A stretch of 6,487 nt of DNA from the NCBI GenBank assembly GCA_021839785.1, contig JAKCAB010000235.1, forward strand, positions 1 through 6,487. The letters are read 5' to 3'. The notes below the pieces were generated by a model. It ran no database searches. It saw only the letters and a list, made by a program, of their open reading frames with translations, and was not told the DNA's origin. Each line of letters opens with the position of its first letter. The first letter of the stretch is position 1. The position numbers and the translations under genes are program-made. The stretch is from a bacterium. Its GTDB lineage: Bacteria > Verrucomicrobiota > Verrucomicrobiae > Limisphaerales > J093. Positions 1 to 5,821 of the stretch are shown one piece after another.

Positions 1-71
1 ACACGGTGGACGCCACACAAACGCCGATTCGCGTCCTCCAGGACATTCTGGCCATCCTGGTCACGCTCTGA
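1..71 (+). CDS. C-terminal end of an unidentified protein (5' truncated)
   Basis: Reading codons from base 3, the frame is open from the window edge to a TGA at 69-71 and encodes 22 residues, TVDATQTPIRVLQDILAILVTL. The next gene starts 6 bases after the stop on the same strand, which is typical operon spacing and supports a real gene end here. The tail is mostly hydrophobic and probably helical (LQDILAILVTL). That is too little to name a family, and I do not recognise it. It could also be chance, because only 23 codons including the stop are visible. Confidence 0.4.
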   Translation, partial: TVDATQTPIRVLQDILAILVTL

Positions 72-75
72 AGAG
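70..75 (+). promoter_or_regulatory. Weak Shine-Dalgarno-like purine stretch before the zinc-ribbon gene
   Basis: GAAGAG overlaps the upstream TGA stop and ends 2 bases before the ATG at 78. The spacing is shorter than ideal, so it may work poorly or reflect translational coupling with the gene ending at 71. Confidence 0.3.
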
Positions 76-77
76 CC

Positions 78-329
78 ATGTCCTCCCAGTTTCGCGATCT
101 CATTGCCAGCGAGCTGTACTGTCCGAAGTGCGCCCGCTCTCAACCGGTCCGCGAGCGGCTCCTGCTAATCCTGCCGGACGGCGAACTTCACGAGTATCTC
201 TGCCGCCGCTGCGGCACCTCGCTGGGCGAACGCAAAGTGACCGGACCCCGCGTCGCGCCGCCGCCGGGCCACCGACATCCCCCCGGCGCCGGTCAACCAC
301 CGCGGCCGCCGCGAGGTTTGCTCCGCTGA
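78..329 (+). CDS. Small zinc-ribbon protein of unknown function
   Basis: An 83-residue protein of unknown role. Two CxxC knuckles are visible, Cys15/Cys18 (CPKC) and Cys42/Cys45 (CRRC), 23 residues apart. This is the usual four-cysteine arrangement of a zinc ribbon, so zinc binding is a fair inference. The part between them (residues 23-41) reads as two beta-strand-like segments around LPDGEL. There is no signal peptide or membrane segment, so it is probably cytoplasmic. After about residue 56 the sequence turns into Pro/Gly/Arg-rich low complexity that does not look like a folded domain; this may be a disordered tail or the product of a frameshift. It starts 6 bases after the upstream gene and ends 67 bases before fmt, so it may be co-transcribed with both. 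I do not recognise a named family. Small zinc-ribbon proteins often serve in nucleic-acid or protein contacts, but nothing here shows which. Confidence 0.6.
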   Translation: MSSQFRDLIASELYCPKCARSQPVRERLLLILPDGELHEYLCRRCGTSLGERKVTGPRVAPPPGHRHPPGAGQPPRPPRGLLR

Positions 330-396
330 GCGATCTCCCCATCTCCGCGCCGTGCGCCCTCGCCCAAATGCCGCCGCCCACAGTGCCCCGCCACCG

Positions 397-1347
397 ATGG
401 CGACACCTTTGCGCATCGTTTTTTTCGGCACCGCCGAACTGGCCTGCGCCAGCCTCGCGACGCTGGCGCGCACGCCGGCTTTCCAAGTGGTGGCGGCGGT
501 GACCCAGCCGGACCGCCCCAAAGGTCGCGATCTCAAGCACCAGCCGTCGCCGGTCAAATCCCTGGCGCTCGAACTCGGGCTGCCGGTCTGGCAACCGGAA
601 CGCTGCCGCGCGCCAGGGTTTCTGGCACAACTGCGCGCCGCCGCCCCGGCATTGATCGTCGTGGTCGCTTACGGCCAGCTTTTGCCGCCGGCGCTGCTCG
701 CGATACCCGCGCTCGGTTGCCTGAACGTCCACGCCTCGCTGCTCCCGCGTTACCGCGGCGCCGCACCGATCCAGTGGGCGATCCTCAACGGCGACGCCGA
801 AACGGGGGTCACGATCATGAAGATCGATGCAGGACTGGACACGGGCGACATGTTGACCCGCGCCGCCACGCCGATCCTGCCCACGGACGACGCGCACTCG
901 TTGCACGGCCGGCTCGCGGCGCTGGGCGCCGGGCTGCTGGTGCGAACCATCGAGGAGTACGTGGCCGGGCGGATCGCGCCTCAAGCCCAGCCCGCGAGGC
1001 ACGCCAGCTACGCCCGCAAGATCGTCAAGGACGATGGCCGCCTCGATTGGAGCCGCCCAGCCAGCGATCTGCACCGCCGGTTGCGTGCCTTCACGCCCTG
1101 GCCGGGGGTGTTCACTCACCTGCCCACCGCCAAGCCGGTCTTGCTGAAGATTTGGAAGGCGGAGACGGTATCCGCGTCCGCCGGCCGGCCGGGGGAGATT
1201 CTCCAAGCCAACCGCGACGGCGTGGTGGTCCGTTGCGGCGAGGACGGCTGGCGCATTCTGGAGCTTCAACGCGAAGGCGGGCGGCGCCTCGCGACGGCGA
1301 ACTTCCTCGCCGGCCATCCGTTGGCGCCGGGCACTGTTCTCGGCTAA
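397..1347 (+). CDS. fmt: Methionyl-tRNA formyltransferase
   Basis: Transfers a formyl group from 10-formyltetrahydrofolate to Met-tRNA(fMet), giving the cytoplasmic initiator tRNA of bacteria. The 316-residue product is almost exactly the length of E. coli Fmt (315). The N-terminal Rossmann-type formyltransferase domain (about 1-200) begins RIVFFGT. The tRNA-contacting loop TQPDRPKGRDLKHQPSPVK (36-54) is present, with Arg44 at the place of E. coli Arg42. The signature NVHASLLPRYRGAAPIQ carries Asn110 and His112, and GLDTGDM carries Asp148; these match the E. coli catalytic triad with a constant +2 offset. The C-terminal OB-fold domain starts near SYARKI (204) and includes AFTPWPGVF (231-239). 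I chose ATG 397 because the protein aligns from its second residue. An in-frame GTG at 352 would add 15 Pro/Ala-rich residues. Neither start has a clear Shine-Dalgarno. The def gene, often next to fmt, is not in view. Confidence 0.96.
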   Translation: MATPLRIVFFGTAELACASLATLARTPAFQVVAAVTQPDRPKGRDLKHQPSPVKSLALELGLPVWQPERCRAPGFLAQLRAAAPALIVVVAYGQLLPPALLAIPALGCLNVHASLLPRYRGAAPIQWAILNGDAETGVTIMKIDAGLDTGDMLTRAATPILPTDDAHSLHGRLAALGAGLLVRTIEEYVAGRIAPQAQPARHASYARKIVKDDGRLDWSRPASDLHRRLRAFTPWPGVFTHLPTAKPVLLKIWKAETVSASAGRPGEILQANRDGVVVRCGEDGWRILELQREGGRRLATANFLAGHPLAPGTVLG

Positions 1348-1434
1348 GCTTGGCCCACGCGGCGAGTGAACCCTTGCCGGGCCGGAAACAACCAATCCCG
1401 CGGCAGCCTTGCCGGTCGGGAAGACTGGCTCACC

Positions 1435-1456
1435 GCACCCGGGGCCAGGGTGTTTT
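1435..1456 (+). terminator. Possible weak intrinsic terminator after fmt
   Basis: GCACCC (1435-1440) can pair with GGGTGT (1448-1453, one G-U pair) around a 7-base loop, and the strand continues TTTTC. The stem is short and the T run is only four bases, so this is a weak candidate, about 88 bases after the fmt stop. Another hairpin, 1425-1431 with 1442-1448, competes for part of it. Confidence 0.3.
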
Positions 1457-1464
1457 CGCACGGT

Positions 1465-1492
1465 CAGCCGAAAGGCGCGGAGCGGTCGGCTG
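1465..1492 (+). repeat. Inverted repeat CAGCCGA / TCGGCTG
   Basis: CAGCCGA at 1465-1471 is perfectly complementary to TCGGCTG at 1486-1492, with a 14-base spacer. No T run follows. It could be an RNA hairpin or an operator half-site pair ahead of the E2-E3 operon, or chance in GC-rich DNA. Confidence 0.35.
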
Positions 1493-1554
1493 GACGCCTG
1501 GAGCGGCTCGAATCTGCTTGTCATCACGCAGGCTCGCCGCAACGGTATGGGCCG

Positions 1555-1566
1555 CCGCCCGGGCGG
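1555..1566 (+). repeat. Perfect 12-base palindrome CCGCCCGGGCGG
   Basis: CCGCCCGGGCGG reads identically on both strands and ends 56 bases before the E2 start codon, a place where a regulator could bind. Being pure G/C in GC-rich DNA, it may be accidental. Confidence 0.35.
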
Positions 1567-1622
1567 GTTCCCAACCGGCCAGACCTCGGACAGGCGGTCC
1601 GATTTGCTCAGCCCGACTCATT

Positions 1623-2912
1623 ATGGACGTAAAGTTGCCGAAGCTAGGTGAAGGCGCCGAATCCGGCGTCGTGGTCTCCGTTTTCGTCAAGGAAGGCGAC
1701 ACGTTGGTGAAGGATCAGTCCATCCTCGAAATCGAGAACGAAAAGGCCGTCGCCTCGATCCCGTCGCCGGTCGCCGGCCAGGTGGCCAAAGTGTTCGTGA
1801 AACCGGGCGACAAGGTCAGTGTCGGGCAACGCCTGGTCGCCGTGGGCGAGGCCGGCGCCGCGGAGCCGGCGGCACCCGCCCGCGCCGAATCGATCCCCGC
1901 CCCCGCCGCCAAAGCGGCCCCGCGGACCCGGGCCGCCGAGCCCGAGCCGGAACTGGACGCCGTGGATTTCTCCGAAGCGGAAGGCAAACCCTCCGCCCAA
2001 CCGGCCAGCGCCTCGCCAACCATCCGCCGCCTGGCCAAGGATCTCGGGATCGACCTCGCGCGGATTCGCGGCAGCGAGCGCGGCGGACGCGTCGTGTTGT
2101 CGGACCTGAAAGCCTACATTCAACGGCTGCAGCGTCTGGCCGCGCGCGCGGCCACCCCGGGCCAGGCTCCTGCGAAAATGGAGGTGGAACCGGTGGACTG
2201 GTCCCAGTGGGGGCCGGTCACGGTCAAACGGCTCAGCCCGCTGCGGCTGACGATCGCCCAGCGCATGGCGCGCAGTTGGGAGACCGTGCCGCGGGTCACG
2301 CAGTTCGACGAGGCGGATGTGACGCGGATGCTCGAACTACGGAAGCGCTTTCAGGCCGCCTACGAGCAGCGCGGCACCAAGCTCACGTTGACGCCGTTGG
2401 TGATCAAGGCGGTGGTGACCGTCCTGCAGAAACACCCGGCGCTGAACTCGAGTCTGGACCACACCGGTGAACACCTGGTGCTCAAATCGTATTTCCACCT
2501 CGGCATGGCGGTGGACACTGAGGCCGGCCTGATGGTTCCGGTCATTCGCGATGCCGACAAAAAGTCCCTCGTCGAACTGGCGCGTGAACTCGAGAACCTC
2601 GCCCGGAAGGCGCGCGAGCGCAAGCTGACGGCCGACGACATGAAAGGCGGCACGTTCACGATTTCCAACCAAGGCGGCATCGGCGGGGCGCACTTCACGC
2701 CGATCGTGAACACCCCGGAGGTGGCCATCCTCGGCGTGGGCCGCGGCACGGTGAAACCCGTCTGGCGCGACGGCAAGGTGGAACCGCGCACGCTCCTGCC
2801 GTTGGCGTTGTCGTACGATCACCGCGTCATCGACGGCGGGACCGCGGCGCGGTTCATCGCCGACCTTGTGCAGGAAATCGAGCAGTTCGCGGAACACCTG
2901 GTGACACTTTAA
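1623..2912 (+). CDS. aceF: E2 dihydrolipoyl acyltransferase of a 2-oxoacid (probably pyruvate) dehydrogenase complex
   Basis: E2 core subunit: its swinging lipoyl arm takes the acyl group from E1 and its catalytic domain passes it to CoA in the cytoplasm. The 429-residue protein shows the full E2 order. One lipoyl domain (about 1-76) has the lipoylated lysine expected at Lys41 in ENEKA. An Ala/Pro-rich linker (about 77-128) follows. The peripheral subunit-binding domain (about 131-163) reads SPTIRRLAKDLGIDL then GRVVLSDL. After a second linker, the catalytic acyltransferase domain (about 203-429) ends in SYDHRVIDGG with active-site His400 and Asp404. ENEKAVASIPSP is closer to pyruvate-type E2 than to the DKVVLEVPA pattern of 2-oxoglutarate E2, so I favour pyruvate; branched-chain substrates are not excluded. 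The frame is open far upstream, but ATG 1623 is chosen because MDVKLPKLGEG is the normal start of a lipoyl domain. No clear Shine-Dalgarno is seen. E3 follows after 2 bases; no E1 is in the window. Confidence 0.93.
   Translation: MDVKLPKLGEGAESGVVVSVFVKEGDTLVKDQSILEIENEKAVASIPSPVAGQVAKVFVKPGDKVSVGQRLVAVGEAGAAEPAAPARAESIPAPAAKAAPRTRAAEPEPELDAVDFSEAEGKPSAQPASASPTIRRLAKDLGIDLARIRGSERGGRVVLSDLKAYIQRLQRLAARAATPGQAPAKMEVEPVDWSQWGPVTVKRLSPLRLTIAQRMARSWETVPRVTQFDEADVTRMLELRKRFQAAYEQRGTKLTLTPLVIKAVVTVLQKHPALNSSLDHTGEHLVLKSYFHLGMAVDTEAGLMVPVIRDADKKSLVELARELENLARKARERKLTADDMKGGTFTISNQGGIGGAHFTPIVNTPEVAILGVGRGTVKPVWRDGKVEPRTLLPLALSYDHRVIDGGTAARFIADLVQEIEQFAEHLVTL
2900..2904 (+). promoter_or_regulatory. 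Possible Shine-Dalgarno for lpdA inside the E2 end
   Basis: GGTGA lies within the last codons of the E2 gene, 10 bases before the lpdA ATG. With the 2-base gap between stop and start, it suggests translational coupling of E2 and E3. Confidence 0.35.
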
Positions 2913-2914
2913 CG

Positions 2915-4345
2915 ATGGAACCCATCCAAACTGACATCGTCGTCGTCGGCGCCGGGCCGGGCGGTTACACGGCCGCGTTTTACGCCGCCGATCATGGCCA
3001 GAAGGTCGTCCTGGTCGAACGTGAAGCGCGTCTCGGCGGAGTCTGTCTCAACCGCGGCTGCATCCCGTCGAAGGCCTTGTTACACGCGGCGCACACGTTG
3101 AACCTCGCGCAGGAGGCGCAGCATTGGGGCATCCGCTTCGGTGAACCGAAGGTGGACCTCGCCAAGCTGCGCGCCTGGAAGGAGTCGATCCTGCAAAAGC
3201 TCGGCAACGGCGTGGCCCAACTCGCGCAACGCCGGAACGTGCAGGTCCTCACCGGGCGCGGCTACTTCGAGGACTCGACCACGATCCGCGTCGAGACCGC
3301 GGCCGGCCAGCAGTTCGTGAAGTACGAGAAAGCCATCGTCGCCACCGGCTCGAAGGCGGCGATGCCCAAGGCGTTCGACCTGGGCAACCCGCGCATCATG
3401 ACCTCGACCGAAGCTCTGGATATTGAGGAAATCCCCAAGACGCTGCTCGTGGTTGGCGGTGGCTACATCGGCATGGAGTTGGGCACCGTGTATGCCACGC
3501 TGGGCAGCCAGGTCGTGGTGGTGGAGGCCGCGGACGGCATCCTGAGCGGGGCCGATCCCGACCTGGCCCGGCCGATCGCCGCGCGTGCCGCGCAGCGGTT
3601 CAAGGAAATCCGCACCAAGGTCAAGGTGCTGGACATGGCCACGAAAGGCCCGCAGATCAAGGTCACCATGGACTGGAACGGCGAACGCGTGGAGGAACTC
3701 TACGACCGCGTGCTGGTGTCGGTCGGCCGCGTGCCCAACGCCGACGACCTCGGCCTGGAAAACACGCGGGTCACGCGCGATGACCGGGGCTACATCGAGG
3801 TGGACGAGTTTCAGCAGACGCAAGACCCGGCCATCCTTGCCATTGGCGACATCGCGGGCGGCGTGCTGTTGGCCCACAAGGCGTCGCGCGAAGCGCGCAT
3901 TGCGGTGGAACGCATTCTGGGCGAGTCCGCGACCGAGGACGACTTCATCATTCCGGCGGTTGTGTTTACCGATCCGGAACTGGCCTGGTGTGGCGTCACC
4001 GAAGCGGAGGCGCGCGCCAAAGGGTTGACCGTTGAAGTCGCGAAGTTTCCCTGGTCGGCGTCGGGCCGCGCGCTCACGTTCGATCGCCCGGACGGCATGA
4101 CCAAGCTGGTCGTCGATCCGGAAACCGAGCGAATTTTGGGCGTGGGCATCGTCGGCCACGGCGCAGGCGAACTCATCGCCGAAGGCGTGGTCGCGATGGA
4201 GATGGGCGCCACGGCGATGGACCTGGCGCTGTCGGTGCACCCGCACCCGACGCTGTCCGAGACGCTGATGGAATGCGCGGAGGTCTTCTACGGCCACGCC
4301 ACCCACGCCCTGGCCCGCAAACGGCGGGACGTGACCAGCGCCTGA
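2915..4345 (+). CDS. lpdA: Dihydrolipoyl dehydrogenase (E3)
   Basis: FAD enzyme that reoxidises the dihydrolipoyl group of E2 (and of other lipoyl complexes or glycine-cleavage H protein) and reduces NAD+. The 476-residue product has the family's usual length and all its marks. These are the FAD-binding GAGPGG (12-17), the redox-active disulfide Cys44/Cys49 in GGVCLNRGCIPSK, ATGSKA (143-148), the NAD-binding GGGYIG (181-186), and the second FAD motif AIGD (309-312). The C-terminal dimerisation domain carries the active-site pair His444/Glu449 in HPHPTLSE. The CLNRGCIPSK disulfide helix and HPHPTLSE place it with E3 and not with glutathione or mercuric reductase. ATG 2915 fits because the FAD motif begins at the normal distance. 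It sits 2 bases after E2, so the two are almost certainly one operon and E3 is dedicated at least to that complex. Confidence 0.96.
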   Translation: MEPIQTDIVVVGAGPGGYTAAFYAADHGQKVVLVEREARLGGVCLNRGCIPSKALLHAAHTLNLAQEAQHWGIRFGEPKVDLAKLRAWKESILQKLGNGVAQLAQRRNVQVLTGRGYFEDSTTIRVETAAGQQFVKYEKAIVATGSKAAMPKAFDLGNPRIMTSTEALDIEEIPKTLLVVGGGYIGMELGTVYATLGSQVVVVEAADGILSGADPDLARPIAARAAQRFKEIRTKVKVLDMATKGPQIKVTMDWNGERVEELYDRVLVSVGRVPNADDLGLENTRVTRDDRGYIEVDEFQQTQDPAILAIGDIAGGVLLAHKASREARIAVERILGESATEDDFIIPAVVFTDPELAWCGVTEAEARAKGLTVEVAKFPWSASGRALTFDRPDGMTKLVVDPETERILGVGIVGHGAGELIAEGVVAMEMGATAMDLALSVHPHPTLSETLMECAEVFYGHATHALARKRRDVTSA

Positions 4346-4389
4346 ACGGGGGCGCCGCGCCCGCTACGCCGCGGCCCAGCGGGTGTGCG

Positions 4390-4400
4390 CCGGTGACCGG
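4390..4400 (+). repeat. Short inverted repeat CCGGT-G-ACCGG
   Basis: A perfect 5-base inverted repeat around one central base, in the 147-base gap between lpdA and mscS and 92 bases before the mscS ATG. It could be an operator-like site. The length is small enough to be chance. Confidence 0.25.
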
Positions 4401-4481
4401 AACGCGCCGCGGTTTAGCCGAATCGAGGCTGGCCAAGGCGGCCGGCATTGTGTTTGTTCAGCCGTGAGAAGGACGCAGACC

Positions 4482-4489
4482 GGAAGAAG
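4482..4489 (+). promoter_or_regulatory. Ribosome binding site of the MscS-family gene
   Basis: GGAAGAAG lies just upstream of the ATG at 4493, with the GGAAG core 6 bases away. It is the clearest Shine-Dalgarno in the window and decides the start: it favours 4493 over an in-frame TTG at 4448. Confidence 0.65.
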
Positions 4490-4492
4490 AAG

Positions 4493-5758
4493 ATGATGAG
4501 CGTTACCCGATCGTTATTCCTGGCGGCCCTGCTGGGTTGGCTTTTGCCGGCCGCAGCCCAACCGACCAACACCAACGCCGTCCTCCAGGCGGAAGGGGCA
4601 TCCGCTGCGACGAACGCTCCCGCGGCCAAGAAGCACCTCACGCTGGGCCTGGACCAGGTGGAGTTTCTCCAATCCGATTTGTTCGGGGAGCCCCTTTGGA
4701 AGTACCTCGCGGCGATCGCGTACCTCGCACTGGCCATGGCGAGCGCCAAGATTATCGACTGGCTGCTGAACGCCCGGTTGCGAGCGCTGGCCGCGAAAAC
4801 CAAAACCAAGCTGGACGACATCCTGATCGACTTGATCCGCGGCCCGGTGCGAGTGGTGGTGTTCGTTATCGTCCTCCATATCGGGCTGGACTTGTTCGCC
4901 TTCGCTCCGTGGCTGAGCCGTTACATCTCCATCGCTTTGCGAGTGGTCGTGGCCTGGTCGCTCACTTACGTGGTGCTGAAGCTGACCGACATCTTCCTCC
5001 AAGTGTGGCGGCAGCGGGCGGTTGCGGCCGAAGACAAGCTCTTCGACAAACACCTGTTCCCGATCATTCGCAAGGCGCTGAAGGCTTTTGTGGTCGTGAC
5101 CGCCGCGCTGCTCACTTCGCAGAATCTGGGGGTGAACATCACCAGCCTGCTGGCCGGCCTCTCGGTGGGCGGGCTGGCGCTCGGTCTCGCCGCCCAGGAC
5201 ACCATCGCCAACCTGTTCGGCGCGGTGGCCATCTTCCTCGACACGCCGTTCCGGGTCGGCGACCGCATCCAGGTCGAATCCCACGACGGCGTGGTGGAGG
5301 AAATCGGGGTGCGCAGCACGCGCTTGCGGAACCTCGACGGCCACCTGGTGTCGATCCCGAACAAAACGATGGGCAGCGCCTCCATCGTGAACATCTCCAA
5401 GCGCCCGAACATCAAGACCGTCATGAACATCGGCGTCACCTACGACACCTCGACGGAGAATGTGAAGCGGGCGTCGGCGATTCTGAACGAGGTTTTCCAG
5501 AAGCACCCGATGACCGCGGACGTCTGGATCAGCTTCAACCAGTTCGCCGATTCCTCCCTCAATTTTCTGGTCATCCACTGGTGGAACTCGACCGATTACC
5601 AGGCCTACCTGGCGGGAATGCAGGAAATGAACCTCGAGGTGAAACGACGCTTCGATGCGGCCGGCATCGCCTTCGCTTTCCCGAGCCGAACGCTTTACGT
5701 AAAACAGGATTCAGACTGGCGCATCCACGACGCCGCCCCGGCTGGCGCCGCCGCCTGA
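4493..5758 (+). CDS. MscS-family small-conductance mechanosensitive ion channel
   Basis: Inner-membrane channel that opens under membrane tension and releases solutes during hypo-osmotic shock. The 421-residue protein begins with a probable signal peptide (charged start, hydrophobic 8-19, likely cleavage after Ala22 in PAAAQ). A Thr/Asn/Ala-rich extracytoplasmic stretch follows to about 68. Likely membrane segments are 70-90, 119-138, 144-168 and 195-212, then the pore-lining helix 216-250, rich in Gly/Ala (LLAGLSVGGLALGLAAQDT). The MscS hallmark TPFRVGDRI (251-259) opens the beta domain, with GVVEEIGVRSTRLRNLDG and SIPN (287-290). The alpha/beta vestibule domain covers about 312-400. With extra helices before the three-helix MscS core it is larger than E. 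coli MscS (286 residues) and resembles the longer YbdG/YnaI-like members; I give no symbol because the subfamily is uncertain. The start at 4493 has a good ribosome site; MM allows 4496 too. The next gene begins 63 bases downstream. Confidence 0.92.
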   Translation: MMSVTRSLFLAALLGWLLPAAAQPTNTNAVLQAEGASAATNAPAAKKHLTLGLDQVEFLQSDLFGEPLWKYLAAIAYLALAMASAKIIDWLLNARLRALAAKTKTKLDDILIDLIRGPVRVVVFVIVLHIGLDLFAFAPWLSRYISIALRVVVAWSLTYVVLKLTDIFLQVWRQRAVAAEDKLFDKHLFPIIRKALKAFVVVTAALLTSQNLGVNITSLLAGLSVGGLALGLAAQDTIANLFGAVAIFLDTPFRVGDRIQVESHDGVVEEIGVRSTRLRNLDGHLVSIPNKTMGSASIVNISKRPNIKTVMNIGVTYDTSTENVKRASAILNEVFQKHPMTADVWISFNQFADSSLNFLVIHWWNSTDYQAYLAGMQEMNLEVKRRFDAAGIAFAFPSRTLYVKQDSDWRIHDAAPAGAAA

Positions 5759-5764
5759 GCGCCA
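5743..5764 (+). repeat. Inverted repeat spanning the MscS-gene stop codon
   Basis: TGGCGC (5743-5748) pairs perfectly with GCGCCA (5759-5764) around a 10-base loop that contains the TGA stop. It is followed by alternating GGCC-type bases (5765-5776), not by a T run, so it is not a canonical intrinsic terminator. It may be a stabilising 3' hairpin or chance. Confidence 0.3.
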
Positions 5765-5821
5765 CGGCCGGCCGGCTTAAGGACTCGACAACCGCAACCC
5801 GACGATTCCAGATTCGACCCG

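Larger units (their letters stand above)
1348..1622 (+). other. Intergenic region between fmt and the E2 gene
   Basis: I see no supported gene in these 275 bases. Open frames exist in it, including an 88-codon one, but their predicted peptides look like random GC-rich translation. It holds a possible weak terminator hairpin (1435-1456), a 7-bp inverted repeat (1465-1492) and a 12-base palindrome (1555-1566). The E2 promoter should lie here. The best -35-like hexamer is TTGTCA at 1518-1523, but no good -10 follows at 16-18 bases, so I do not call a promoter. Confidence 0.5.

Noticed and set aside
352..396. GTG 352 as the fmt start
   Set aside because: It adds 15 Pro/Ala-rich residues not found in the family and has no ribosome site. 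ATG 397 gives the expected N-terminus and length.
100..1542. A 480-codon open frame on the minus strand across fmt
   Set aside because: It is antisense to a clearly identified enzyme, and its Arg/Gly/Ala-rich peptide has no recognisable domain. Long antisense frames are expected opposite genes with strong G/C third positions.
1518..1551. TTGTCA with a TATGGG-like downstream hexamer as an E2 promoter
   Set aside because: The spacing is 22 bases and the -10 match is poor, so it is not a credible sigma-70 promoter.
717..1622. Long N-terminal extension of the E2 frame overlapping fmt
   Set aside because: The frame is open but encodes Arg/Pro-rich shadow sequence in fmt. The lipoyl domain starts naturally at ATG 1623.
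1366..1632. An 88-codon frame between fmt and E2
   Set aside because: It begins with GTG, runs over the E2 start in another frame, has no ribosome site and no protein-like features.
3080..4306. A 408-codon open frame on the minus strand across lpdA
   Set aside because: Its His/Arg-rich translation mirrors lpdA codons and has no motif; lpdA is certain.
4350..4362. GGGCG/CGCCC hairpin after lpdA as a terminator
   Set aside because: The stem is only 5 bases with a 3-base loop, and no T run follows.
4448..4492. TTG 4448 as the MscS-gene start
   Set aside because: It would put charged residues before the signal peptide and ignore the good ribosome site at 4482-4489.
4514..5578. A 354-codon open frame on the minus strand across the MscS-family gene
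   Set aside because: It is an antisense shadow of a gene with a clear ribosome site and family motifs.
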